Origin: Blattabacterium cuenoti
GTDB lineage: Bacteria > Bacteroidota > Bacteroidia > Flavobacteriales > Blattabacteriaceae
DNA length: 64,000 bases
Reading direction: 5' to 3'
NCBI RefSeq assembly: GCF_014251555.1
Contig: NZ_CP059190.1
Span: 267,377 to 331,376 of the forward strand
The stretch's first letter is position 1. Every line of letters begins with the position of its first letter. Made by a program: the position numbers and the translations under genes. The notes beneath the pieces were generated by a model. It ran no database searches and was not told the DNA's origin. It worked only from the letters and a program-made list of their open reading frames with translations. Of this stretch, positions 9,998 to 17,643 are shown piece after piece.

Positions 9998-10628
9998 GTG
10001 CTTTTTTCTTCCAAAGAAAAAATCCTGCTACAGCCAATAGAACAAGAAAGATAAATAAAATTCCTGTCAATACAAAACCTTTCAAAAAATAAAGAGGAAC
10101 GGAAATAACGTTTCCAAACATCCAAAATATCCAATTTTCTACTTTTTTCATAGCCATTTGATACATCCCAGAAAAATAAATACCTGTTGTTAATACATCC
10201 ATCCAATCAAAATACGATTTAAGTTTTCCATGAAAATAATAAACCATCATACTGAAAATACAGGTAGATAAAAACAAAACAGACGTGTAAAAATAATCTT
10301 TTTGATTGCAAAAAGTGATAGGGATTTCTTTATTTTTTTTATCCTTTTTATATAGCCATACATACCATCCATAAAAACTCATCACCGTGTAATACAGATT
10401 AATAATAAAATCACCATAAAGAGAAATCACAAAAGTTAAATAACTATATATTATAGTACTTACTATTCCTATTGGATATACCCATATACTATTATTTTGA
10501 GCAAAAAAAACACTAAATACTGTAAATACTACAGCTGTAAATTCTAAAATTATGTGAAAAATATTACTATTATAATAGGGGGAAAAAAGGATATCGATCC
10601 AATCATTCAAATCAATCATCAGATTCAT
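9966..10628 (-). CDS. pnuC: PnuC-type nicotinamide riboside transporter
   Basis: PnuC proteins are facilitative inner-membrane carriers, most often for nicotinamide riboside. The 220-residue protein is made of about seven hydrophobic helices and carries the family pattern NSIWVYPIGIVSTIIYSYL (residues about 46-64) and SFYGWYVW near residue 84, then NWIFWMFGNV near residue 166. The ATG overlaps the stop of the upstream phosphopantetheinyl transferase gene by four bases, so the two are co-transcribed. The 3' end runs 32 bases into convergent hisS. Substrate could be another vitamin, as some PnuC relatives carry thiamine or riboflavin, so the nicotinamide riboside call is by family. Confidence 0.88.
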   Translation of the reverse strand: MNLMIDLNDWIDILFSPYYNSNIFHIILEFTAVVFTVFSVFFAQNNSIWVYPIGIVSTIIYSYLTFVISLYGDFIINLYYTVMSFYGWYVWLYKKDKKNKEIPITFCNQKDYFYTSVLFLSTCIFSMMVYYFHGKLKSYFDWMDVLTTGIYFSGMYQMAMKKVENWIFWMFGNVISVPLYFLKGFVLTGILFIFLVLLAVAGFFLWKKKALILLIDSQHH

Positions 10629-11260
10629 TTATCTATAATATAAACTAAGTAATGTTCTTCTATTTTTCTATAAAAAGCAGAAAATCTCTTACTGTAGGTC
10701 TTTTTTATAATCCAGCATGATATGCAAGAATCTTTTTTCAGACAAAAAGGAGAAACTTTATAATGATCTAAAAAACTGTAAAAAATACCACCTTCTAGTT
10801 TATACAAACTTTCTTTAATTCCCCATATAATATGCAGATAATCTTCTTCATAATTTGGATTGATAAAAATAGATTCATCCTCTCTAATAAATTTTTTCTT
10901 TATTTTAATTATTTTATTATCTTTTCGCAATTTTTCTATGTCTATCCCTATCTGATAAGAACTTATAGCTATGGCTATTTTTTCAAAAGAATGACTTAAG
11001 GAAATATATTTTCCTTCAGAAAAAAGAAAGGGTTTTCTTTTTTCATTATAAAAAATATTCATTTTCATGCCTATATATCTCAGGGCATAACGGATTCCTA
11101 AAAATTCTCTTTTTCGTTTTTCTGATAAAGATAAAAAAAGCATTTTATCTTTATCAGAAAGAATTAGTTTTTCTAAAAACGTTGTTTCTAAAAAATGTTC
11201 CCATCTAAAAACTATAATCTTTGTATGATAATTATGAAATTTATAGATACAGAAATCCAT
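10625..11260 (-). CDS. 4'-phosphopantetheinyl transferase superfamily protein (Sfp/AcpT-like)
   Basis: Enzymes of this family transfer phosphopantetheine from CoA to a serine of acyl carrier proteins. The 211-residue product shows the Mg-binding motif GIDIEKL (residues 105-111) and the second signature WGIKESLYK (residues 146-154), with the substrate-contact segment ISLSHSFEKIAIAIS just before. Length matches Bacteroidetes Sfp-like enzymes. The likely partner is the acyl carrier protein of fatty-acid synthesis, which this genome retains judging by fabI at 41743. It is upstream of pnuC and divergent from mrp. Confidence 0.88.
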   Translation of the reverse strand: MDFCIYKFHNYHTKIIVFRWEHFLETTFLEKLILSDKDKMLFLSLSEKRKREFLGIRYALRYIGMKMNIFYNEKRKPFLFSEGKYISLSHSFEKIAIAISSYQIGIDIEKLRKDNKIIKIKKKFIREDESIFINPNYEEDYLHIIWGIKESLYKLEGGIFYSFLDHYKVSPFCLKKDSCISCWIIKKTYSKRFSAFYRKIEEHYLVYIIDK

Positions 11261-11302
11261 CCTATTTTTTTTAGTATTTTTTTTTAAATCTAGCCATTTT
11301 TT

Positions 11303-11333
11303 TTTGTACTATTGTGAGTCATAAATAGTCTTT
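11303..11333 (+). promoter_or_regulatory. possible promoter of mrp
   Basis: TTTG at 11303-11306 is followed after 19 bases by TAGTCTTT at 11326-11333, nine bases before the mrp ATG. The -33 element and spacing match the Bacteroidetes consensus (TTTG, 19-21, TAnnTTTG), but the -7 element has only four of six conserved bases. Confidence 0.3.
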
Positions 11334-11341
11334 ATGTTTCT

Positions 11342-12358
11342 ATGAAAGAAAGAATTGAAAAAGCATTAGAAAATGTTATTATTATTGATAATAAAAATAT
11401 TATTGAATCTGGTTTTGTAAAAAAGATAGATTTATTAAATAATAAGATAATAATCTATTTGAGTTTATCCAATCCAGCTATGCATTTCAAAAATAAACTA
11501 ATAAAAGATATAACCCATTCGATCAAAAATCAAAATATATTAGATCCAATATGCATAAAAATAGAAATGAAATCAGATATCAAACCTGTAATAAAAAACA
11601 TAATAGCTGTAGCTTCTGGAAAGGGTGGAGTTGGAAAATCCACAATAGCAACTAATATTGCTGTTTCTTTAGTGAAAATGGGTTTTCATGTTGGATTATT
11701 AGACGCTGACATCTATGGTCCTTCTATTCCATTAATGTTTAATATTGAAGAGAAAGATATTATTAATACAAGGATACATAAAAATGGGATGATAAATCCT
11801 ATTATTAGTTATGGAGTTAAAATTTTATCTATAGGTTTTTTTTCCAAATATGGAGAGGCTATTGTTTGGAGAGGGCCCATGGTCACTAAAGTTCTGAGAC
11901 AATTTATTCATGAAACTGATTGGGGTGAGTTAGATTTTTTAATTGTAGATTTACCACCAGGAACAGGGGATATCCATTTATCTCTTTTGCAAGAAATTTC
12001 ATTAAAAGGAATTGTTATAGTTAGTACATCTCAAAAAATAGCATTATCGGATGTCAATAGGTCAGTAGGAATGTTTCGTATTCAATCTATTTATGTTCCT
12101 ATTCTTGGAATTATAGAAAATATGTCTTATGTTCTTACAAAAGAAAGCAAAGAAAAATGCTATTTTTTTGGAGAAAATGGAGTCAAGAATTTTTCAAAAA
12201 AAATGAATCTTTTTTTTCTTGGAGAAATTCCTATGTTACAAGAAATACGAGAGTATTCAGATTTGGGAATTCCTGGAGTTTTAGAAAACGATAAAATTAA
12301 AAATATTTTTCTAAAAATTACGAAAAATATTCTCAATCAATTGAGGGAGTTAATGTGA
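11342..12358 (+). CDS. mrp: Mrp/ApbC/NBP35 family iron-sulfur carrier ATPase
   Basis: Mrp proteins are P-loop ATPases that carry and deliver iron-sulfur clusters to apoproteins. The 338-residue product has an N-terminal MIP18-like domain (about residues 1-90), then the deviant Walker A motif GKGGVGKST (near residue 95) and LDADIYGPSIP, and DLPPGTGDIHL near residue 200. The C-terminal cluster-binding CxxC seen in many relatives is not evident: only one cysteine (in KEKCYFF) is visible near the expected place, as far as I can see. It is divergently transcribed from the phosphopantetheinyl transferase gene. Confidence 0.9.
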   Translation: MKERIEKALENVIIIDNKNIIESGFVKKIDLLNNKIIIYLSLSNPAMHFKNKLIKDITHSIKNQNILDPICIKIEMKSDIKPVIKNIIAVASGKGGVGKSTIATNIAVSLVKMGFHVGLLDADIYGPSIPLMFNIEEKDIINTRIHKNGMINPIISYGVKILSIGFFSKYGEAIVWRGPMVTKVLRQFIHETDWGELDFLIVDLPPGTGDIHLSLLQEISLKGIVIVSTSQKIALSDVNRSVGMFRIQSIYVPILGIIENMSYVLTKESKEKCYFFGENGVKNFSKKMNLFFLGEIPMLQEIREYSDLGIPGVLENDKIKNIFLKITKNILNQLRELM

Positions 12359-12364
12359 GATGAA

Positions 12365-13165
12365 TTATAAACAAAGTTTTATAAATTCTTTTACTATTAA
12401 TATTAGAAGAGATATAGATTTTTCCGTTTCTTGAAAAAATGTATTTCTATAATCTGCATAATTCTGTATTTTTTTATTAGGTTCAGAGAAACTCATCACA
12501 ATAATAGATATGACTAATACTCTCAAATTCATACATCTAGCAGTGATGATATCTGTGACTATATCCATTCCAACGCTATCTCCACCCATAGATCGTATCA
12601 TAGCATGTTCTGCATAGGTTTTATAATTAGAATAAGGAAAAGCTACATATACTCCTTTCTGGATAATTATATTATGATTCATTGCTATATTTTCTGCAAT
12701 TTCTAGCATTTTTTTATCATATGGTTCTGTGATTTCACAAAATCTATTTTTGATCAAATCCTTTATATTAGGACTTTCTGGAAAAAGATTTATATGATCT
12801 TTAACCAACATCACATCTCCCATTTTGTAATTTGGATTAACTCCTCCAGAAATATTAATTAATATTAATTTATCGATTCCTATATTTTTACACAAAACAA
12901 TAGGAAAATTGTTTATCCTATTTTCTTCAGAAAAAGGTTCTATTAAAAAAACTACGTTTTTCCCTTCTATTTGACCAAATAGAAATTTTCCATATAATTT
13001 TTTAAGAAGGGGGATTTCTTCATAAGAAATGCATATAGGATTTTGGATTTCCTCTATCAATTTATCAAATTGACTTCCTAATAATAAAATTCCAAAATCA
13101 GGTTTTTCTTTGATTTTGTTTTGTATATATTGTTTTGATTTTTCTAAAGTTATAGTCATTGACAT
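12365..13165 (-). CDS. Purine-nucleoside phosphorylase
   Basis: The 266-residue protein belongs to the trimeric PNP/MTAP family, which splits purine nucleosides with phosphate to base and ribose-1-phosphate. Visible family features are ISGGVNPNYKMGDVMLVKDHINL (shown in parts: INISGGVNPNYKMGD near residue 105) and MGGDSVGMDIVTDIITAR near residue 190, corresponding to the substrate-binding GADAVGMST segment of PNP. Its stop lies six bases from convergent mrp. A 125-base gap separates it from murB upstream. Substrate specificity (guanosine/inosine versus methylthioadenosine) cannot be read from the sequence. Confidence 0.87.
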   Translation of the reverse strand: MSMTITLEKSKQYIQNKIKEKPDFGILLLGSQFDKLIEEIQNPICISYEEIPLLKKLYGKFLFGQIEGKNVVFLIEPFSEENRINNFPIVLCKNIGIDKLILINISGGVNPNYKMGDVMLVKDHINLFPESPNIKDLIKNRFCEITEPYDKKMLEIAENIAMNHNIIIQKGVYVAFPYSNYKTYAEHAMIRSMGGDSVGMDIVTDIITARCMNLRVLVISIIVMSFSEPNKKIQNYADYRNTFFQETEKSISLLILIVKEFIKLCL

Positions 13166-13290
13166 AAATTCAAGTTTTTATCAAATTATACGGAACGGAA
13201 CAACCCAACACTCCTTGAAAAAGGGAAATGAAAATAAAAAAAAGGAAAAATTGTTTTATGAATTTTTTTATCATTTGATTCATTTTTTAC

Positions 13291-14313
13291 TTATCGTATA
13301 ATATTTACTTCTCTTGATAAAGGAATACTAAACTTTTTTTTTATGTCTTTTGTTATTTTTTCTGAAAAATAATATATATCCATACCACTAGCTTTTCCAT
13401 AATTTACCAAAATTATAGGTTGTTTCTTATATACTCCTACATTTCCAATTTTTTTTCCTTTCCATCCTGTATTTTCAATTAATGAGCTAGCAGATAGTTT
13501 GATTTTATCATTAGAAATATCATAACCAATAATAGCGGGATATTTAGATTTTAGTTTTTGAAAATCCAAAATACTTACTATAGGATTTATAAAAAAACTA
13601 CCAGCATTTCCAATTTTTTTTGGATTTGGAAGTTTACGATGTCTAATATTAAAAATAGCCTTACTTAAATCGTGAATAGTAGGTTCTTTAATATTCATAT
13701 TTTCTAATTCCTTTTGAATTTCCACATAGTATGTATTCAATTTTTTATATTTCTTTCTTAAAAGAAAAGAAACAGATAAAATTAGAAATTTATTTCTGTA
13801 ATGAGAATGCTTGAAAAAAGAATAACGATATTTTAGTTGACATTCTTCACGTGTAAATTCTCTTATTTTTTGATGATCTGTTTCATATGCTTGTACTTTT
13901 AGTAAAGTATCTTTGACTTCTGCTCCATATGCTCCAATATTTTGAATAGGGGCAGCTCCAACTGTACCAGGAATAAATGATAAATTTTCTAATCCGCTAA
14001 ATCCTTTTTTTATCGTCCATTTGACAAATTCATTCCAATTTTCACCAGCAAAAGCTTGAACAATGACTTTAGAATCATTTTCCTGTATCACCTTTTTTCC
14101 TTTTATCCCCATTTTCATGACTAATCCTGGATAATAATTTTTTAAAAAAAGAATATTACTTCCATTTCCCAAGAAAAGTTTTGGAATGGATGGATAAATG
14201 TCAAAAATTTTTTGAATTTCTTCTATACTTTTCACTTCTACAAAATAACGAGCATAAACATTTATTCCAAATGTATTCAATTTTTTGAGAGGAAAATTTT
14301 TTTTAATTAACAT
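13291..14313 (-). CDS. murB: UDP-N-acetylenolpyruvoylglucosamine reductase MurB
   Basis: MurB is the FAD/NADPH enzyme that reduces enolpyruvyl-UDP-GlcNAc to UDP-MurNAc. The 340-residue protein has LGNGSNILF near residue 48, the FAD-binding signature PGTVGAAPIQNIGAYGAE (about residues 114-131), the catalytic-serine region KIGNAGSFF near 230, and a full-length C-terminal domain of the type I family. It supplies the substrate for MurC, encoded about 10 kb away. It is divergent from the ytxH gene. Confidence 0.96.
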   Translation of the reverse strand: MLIKKNFPLKKLNTFGINVYARYFVEVKSIEEIQKIFDIYPSIPKLFLGNGSNILFLKNYYPGLVMKMGIKGKKVIQENDSKVIVQAFAGENWNEFVKWTIKKGFSGLENLSFIPGTVGAAPIQNIGAYGAEVKDTLLKVQAYETDHQKIREFTREECQLKYRYSFFKHSHYRNKFLILSVSFLLRKKYKKLNTYYVEIQKELENMNIKEPTIHDLSKAIFNIRHRKLPNPKKIGNAGSFFINPIVSILDFQKLKSKYPAIIGYDISNDKIKLSASSLIENTGWKGKKIGNVGVYKKQPIILVNYGKASGMDIYYFSEKITKDIKKKFSIPLSREVNIIR

Positions 14314-14333
14314 GTGATAAATATTTCATAAAT

Positions 14334-14353
14334 GCACAAATACAATTTTGTGC
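14334..14353. promoter_or_regulatory. inverted repeat in the murB-ytxH divergent region
   Basis: A perfect dyad GCACAAA-6 bases-TTTGTGC sits 20 bases upstream of the murB ATG and 48 bases before the preferred ytxH start. It could be an operator or a chance palindrome; short dyads like this are expected now and then in AT-rich DNA. Confidence 0.25.
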
Positions 14354-14400
14354 GTAAATTGATTAAATTTATCCGTAAAAATATAAAATTGTTATTCTTT

Positions 14401-14670
14401 ATGAAAAGAGGAGGAAGTTTTTTTTGGGGAGTTATTCTAGGAACCATGGCAGGTTTAATAATGGGAATTCTGTTAGCTCCAAAAAAAGAGGAAAAAATAA
14501 AAAATATACTAGAAAAAAAAACAGAAGAGTTAAGAGATAATTTGCAGGGAATTAGTAAAAAAATAGGTCGAAAAGTACATCAGATAAAATCCGATTTTGA
14601 AGCCAGGTGGAAAAAAAATAAAATAGAGAAAGAAAAAATGGATCAAGTAGAAGATGAATTGGGAACTTAA
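14401..14670 (+). CDS. YtxH domain protein
   Basis: This small protein (89 residues from the preferred ATG at 14401) has one N-terminal hydrophobic segment rich in glycine (GVILGTMAGLIMGILLAP) followed by a long, highly charged helical tail with lysines and glutamates, the layout of YtxH proteins in Gram-positives and Bacteroidetes. An in-frame start at 14332 would add 23 residues rich in lysine; I prefer 14401 because family members begin just before the membrane segment. The function of the family is not settled; stress links are reported for some members. It is followed 18 bases later by a small membrane protein, a pair common in flavobacteria. Confidence 0.75.
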   Translation: MKRGGSFFWGVILGTMAGLIMGILLAPKKEEKIKNILEKKTEELRDNLQGISKKIGRKVHQIKSDFEARWKKNKIEKEKMDQVEDELGT

Positions 14671-14688
14671 GAAGTTTTTTATTTTTTT

Positions 14689-15024
14689 ATGTTCATTTTT
14701 ATTAGAAATTTTATCCATAAGAAATGGTGTATTTTAAAAAATGAAATCGTTAGAATATTGATTTCCATCATATCAGAAATTTTTTTTAATTTTTTTTTGT
14801 TAATATTTTGTATTATTATTTTTTTTTTAGGAAGTCTTTCTTTATGTTTTTTTCTTTCCTTTTATTTCGAAAATTATGTGATTGGATTTGGACTTCTAAC
14901 TATTTTGTATTTTGTTCTTTTCCTTTTTATCTTTTTTTTCTGTAGAAATATTACACGATCTTTTATCAAAAATTTATTAAGCAAATCTATTTTTAGAATT
15001 TTTGATAAAAATCAAAAAAATTAA
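14689..15024 (+). CDS. small membrane protein, phage-holin-like (Holin-X type)
   Basis: The 111-residue product has two strong hydrophobic segments (about residues 35-60 and 66-86) between short basic ends. In free-living flavobacteria the gene after ytxH often encodes a protein of the holin-X superfamily with this topology, and I place it there by topology and context. No lysis genes or phage genes are nearby, so a phage role is unlikely. Its stop is six bases before rlmB, suggesting an operon of three genes. Confidence 0.6.
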   Translation: MFIFIRNFIHKKWCILKNEIVRILISIISEIFFNFFLLIFCIIIFFLGSLSLCFFLSFYFENYVIGFGLLTILYFVLFLFIFFFCRNITRSFIKNLLSKSIFRIFDKNQKN

Positions 15025-15029
15025 GGTCT

Positions 15030-15791
15030 ATGAATCAATTAAAAATTGTTTATGGAATACATCCATTGATAGAAGCTATTCGATCTAAAAAAACTATTAG
15101 TAAGCTCTTTTTACAAAGAGGATTAAAACAAGGATCAAATGCTTATAGAAAATTAATAAGTCTTTCCAAAAAAGAAAATATTACAATTCAAACTGTTCCG
15201 AAAGAAAAATTTTATCAACTAAAAAATAAAAATCATCAAGGTGTTTTCGCTATTCTTTCTCCTGTAGAAACTTATCAAATAGAAAATTTGCTTCCTACAT
15301 TTTATGAAAAAGGGAAAAATCCACTTTTGGTTATTTTAGATCGTATTACAGATGTAAGAAATTTTGGATCTATAATACGTACTGCTGCATGCGCAGGAGC
15401 AGATGCTATTATTATTCCAAAAAAATATACAGCAATGATTGGATCTGATTCTATCAAAACTTCTTCAGGTGCTTTATTTAAAGTTCCAATATGTCAAGAA
15501 AAAAATATAAAGAATACTATAGAGTTTTTAATGAACTCTGGATTAAAAATTGTTTCCGCTACAGAAAAATCTAATATTCATTGGTACAATATTGATTTTT
15601 CAGGTCCAATAGCTTTAATAGTAGGAAATGAAGAAAAAGGAATTTCTCCTAAATATTTAGAAATTTCCTGCGAAAAAGCAAAAATACCAGCAATAAGAGG
15701 AATTTCTTCTTTAAATGTATCTGTAGCTTGTGGAGTGATTTTATATGAAGTTTTCCGACAAAGAAAATTTAAGTCTAAAAGTCACTTTTAA
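15030..15791 (+). CDS. rlmB: RlmB-like 23S rRNA/tRNA 2'-O-methyltransferase (SPOUT, TrmH family)
   Basis: The 253-residue protein has the N-terminal substrate-binding domain (YGIHPLIEAI at residues 7-16) and the SPOUT knot motifs: LDRITDVRNFGSIIRTA (motif 1), LIVGNEEKGIS (motif 2) and LNVSVACGVILYE (motif 3). RlmB methylates the ribose of G2251 of 23S rRNA; TrmH-type relatives act on tRNA G18, so the exact target is by family resemblance. Its end overlaps the 3' end of convergent pheS by 17 bases. Confidence 0.87.
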   Translation: MNQLKIVYGIHPLIEAIRSKKTISKLFLQRGLKQGSNAYRKLISLSKKENITIQTVPKEKFYQLKNKNHQGVFAILSPVETYQIENLLPTFYEKGKNPLLVILDRITDVRNFGSIIRTAACAGADAIIIPKKYTAMIGSDSIKTSSGALFKVPICQEKNIKNTIEFLMNSGLKIVSATEKSNIHWYNIDFSGPIALIVGNEEKGISPKYLEISCEKAKIPAIRGISSLNVSVACGVILYEVFRQRKFKSKSHF

Positions 15792-16758
15792 ATTGTCTTA
15801 AAAAACGAATATCATTATCAAAATAAACTCTAATATCTTTCATTTGATAAATCATTAAAGCTAAACGTTCTATCCCTACTCCAAAAGCAAATCCAGAATA
15901 AATTTCTGGATCAATCTCTACATTTTTCAAAACTTCTGGGTCTATCATTCCACAACCCATAATTTCTAACCATTCACTATTACAATATATATCTACTTCA
16001 GCACTAGGTTCTGTAAATGGAAAAAAAGAAGGACGAAATCTAATTTTTGCTTTTCCAAAAAGAGAAGTTATTAAATAATGAATCGTTTGTTTTAAATCTG
16101 AAAAGGAAACTTTTTTATCTATATAAAATCCTTCTGCTTGATGGAACATGAAATTTGAACATGATGAAATGGTTTCATTTCTATACACTTTTCCTACAGA
16201 TAAAACACGAAAAGGCGGACGATGTCTTTTCATATATCGTATTTGTACAGATGAAGTATGTGTACGTAACAAAATATCTGGACTTTTGCACAAAAAAAAT
16301 GTATCTTGCATATCTCTAGATGGATGAGAAATCGGAATATTTAAAGCCGTAAAGTTATGCCAATCATCTTCTATTTCAGGCCCATTTACATGAATAAATC
16401 CAATTTTTAGAAAAATATCTATCATTCTATTTTTTATCATAGACAGGGGATGTATAGATCCTATTTCTATAGACTTTCCAGGTATAGTAGGATCGTACTT
16501 AAGTATTTTTTCATTTTGAATGTTATTTTTGAATTTGTAGAGAAAAATTTTTTCTTGAACTTCTTTTTTTAATTCATTAATAATTTTTCCATAAATTTTT
16601 CTTTTATGGATGGATATTTTTTTTAATTCTTTGAATAAGATTGTTATGATTCCTCTTTTTTTTCCTAAAAATTTAATTCGAAATGTTTCTAAATCATCAA
16701 ATGTTTTCATATGAAAACATTTGATTTCTTCTTTGATTTGATTTATTTTTTTATTCAT
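15775..16758 (-). CDS. pheS: Phenylalanine--tRNA ligase alpha subunit PheS
   Basis: PheS is the catalytic subunit of the heterotetrameric phenylalanyl-tRNA synthetase; pheT is not in this window. The 327-residue protein has an N-terminal coiled-coil region (about residues 1-85), then HPLSMI, DDWHNFTALNIP, motif 2 around RVLSVGKVYRNE, FHQAEGFYID, and motif 3 FGVGIERLALM near residue 300. Length is normal. It is preceded by a conserved hypothetical gene two bases away on the same strand. Confidence 0.96.
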   Translation of the reverse strand: MNKKINQIKEEIKCFHMKTFDDLETFRIKFLGKKRGIITILFKELKKISIHKRKIYGKIINELKKEVQEKIFLYKFKNNIQNEKILKYDPTIPGKSIEIGSIHPLSMIKNRMIDIFLKIGFIHVNGPEIEDDWHNFTALNIPISHPSRDMQDTFFLCKSPDILLRTHTSSVQIRYMKRHRPPFRVLSVGKVYRNETISSCSNFMFHQAEGFYIDKKVSFSDLKQTIHYLITSLFGKAKIRFRPSFFPFTEPSAEVDIYCNSEWLEIMGCGMIDPEVLKNVEIDPEIYSGFAFGVGIERLALMIYQMKDIRVYFDNDIRFLRQFKSDF

Positions 16759-16760
16759 AT

Positions 16761-17123
16761 TTATTCAATAATATTTTCTTCACTCATATAACGAATGATA
16801 GCTTTTTTAATTAAAAACAATTGTTCTTCCTGATTAAAAGGAATCTTTGTTTTCAATACATAATGTGGCCATCCTTCCTTATCTCTTCCAAGAAACGAAT
16901 AATAACCAAAAGGTTCTAGGATTCTACATATTGCGATGTGTAAAATATTGATTTTATCTTCTTTATTTAAAAATCTATTTTTACCTTTGCCTAACTCTTG
17001 AATTCCTATTAAGTAAATAATTCCAATGATATCAATTTTTCCTTCTATGGAAAAATGATTTTGTATATATAACATTACTTTATTCCAATTAATATGAAAT
17101 TGTTGAATAAATTTTTTTTTCAT
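16761..17123 (-). CDS. conserved hypothetical protein of Bacteroidetes
   Basis: I do not recognise a function. The 120-residue product has no membrane segment or signal peptide. The middle (IIYLIGIQELGKG, then HIAICRILEPFGYY and DKEGWPHY) resembles, from memory, a small conserved family of flavobacteria often found next to cvpA. Its retention in a reduced genome suggests a useful role. It lies two bases upstream of pheS on the same strand and its ATG is seven bases from the divergent cvpA ATG. Confidence 0.65.
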   Translation of the reverse strand: MKKKFIQQFHINWNKVMLYIQNHFSIEGKIDIIGIIYLIGIQELGKGKNRFLNKEDKINILHIAICRILEPFGYYSFLGRDKEGWPHYVLKTKIPFNQEEQLFLIKKAIIRYMSEENIIE

Positions 17124-17130
17124 TTTACTT

Positions 17131-17643
17131 ATGTTAGTATCAGATATAATTATTATAATTTTAGTTTTATATGGGGGATATCATGGTTATCAAAAAGGTT
17201 TAATCTCTCAATTTTTTGTATTCATGATATTTCTAATTCTTATTTATAAAGGAATCTATGTATTTGATTTAGTCAAAAAAGTCAATGTAGTGAGTAGAAA
17301 ATCCTATTTTTTTGTAATTTCTTCTCTAATTTTTTCTTTTCTTTCTATAATTTTTTTAGCTTTTTTAGCTAAAAAAATTATAGAATTTATTATGATGATT
17401 ACATGGATAAAACCTGTGGACAGATTGTGTGGTGGAATATTAGGCATGATTAAATATTTTTTTTATATTTCAATATGTCTTTTTTTTCTAAAAGAAGCAA
17501 ATCAAAAAGTAGATATAATTCCTTATAGTTTTTTTCAAAATTCTTTTGAAAAAGAATTTCAATTCCTTTTCTCTAAAAAAGGATATTTATTTAATAAATT
17601 GAAAGAATTATATTTTTATTTTCAAATTTTATTTTTAAAATGA
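17131..17643 (+). CDS. CvpA family membrane protein
   Basis: The 170-residue protein has four predicted hydrophobic segments and the CvpA-type start DIIIIILVLYGGYHGYQKGL, with the conserved glycine pattern before the second helix, and a WIKPVDRLCGGILGM segment around residues 90-104. CvpA is an inner-membrane protein first linked to colicin V production and more recently to envelope stress and bile tolerance; the molecular role is not clear. It overlaps the next gene by four bases (ATGA). Confidence 0.8.
   Translation: MLVSDIIIIILVLYGGYHGYQKGLISQFFVFMIFLILIYKGIYVFDLVKKVNVVSRKSYFFVISSLIFSFLSIIFLAFLAKKIIEFIMMITWIKPVDRLCGGILGMIKYFFYISICLFFLKEANQKVDIIPYSFFQNSFEKEFQFLFSKKGYLFNKLKELYFYFQILFLK

Noticed and set aside
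13166..13290. A small gene or RNA between the nucleoside phosphorylase and murB genes
   Set aside because: No conserved frame, tRNA fold or convincing promoter was seen; only a short CGGAA direct repeat.
14689..15024. Holin-like gene as evidence of a prophage
   Set aside because: No other phage gene is present in the window, and this pair is usual in free-living flavobacteria.
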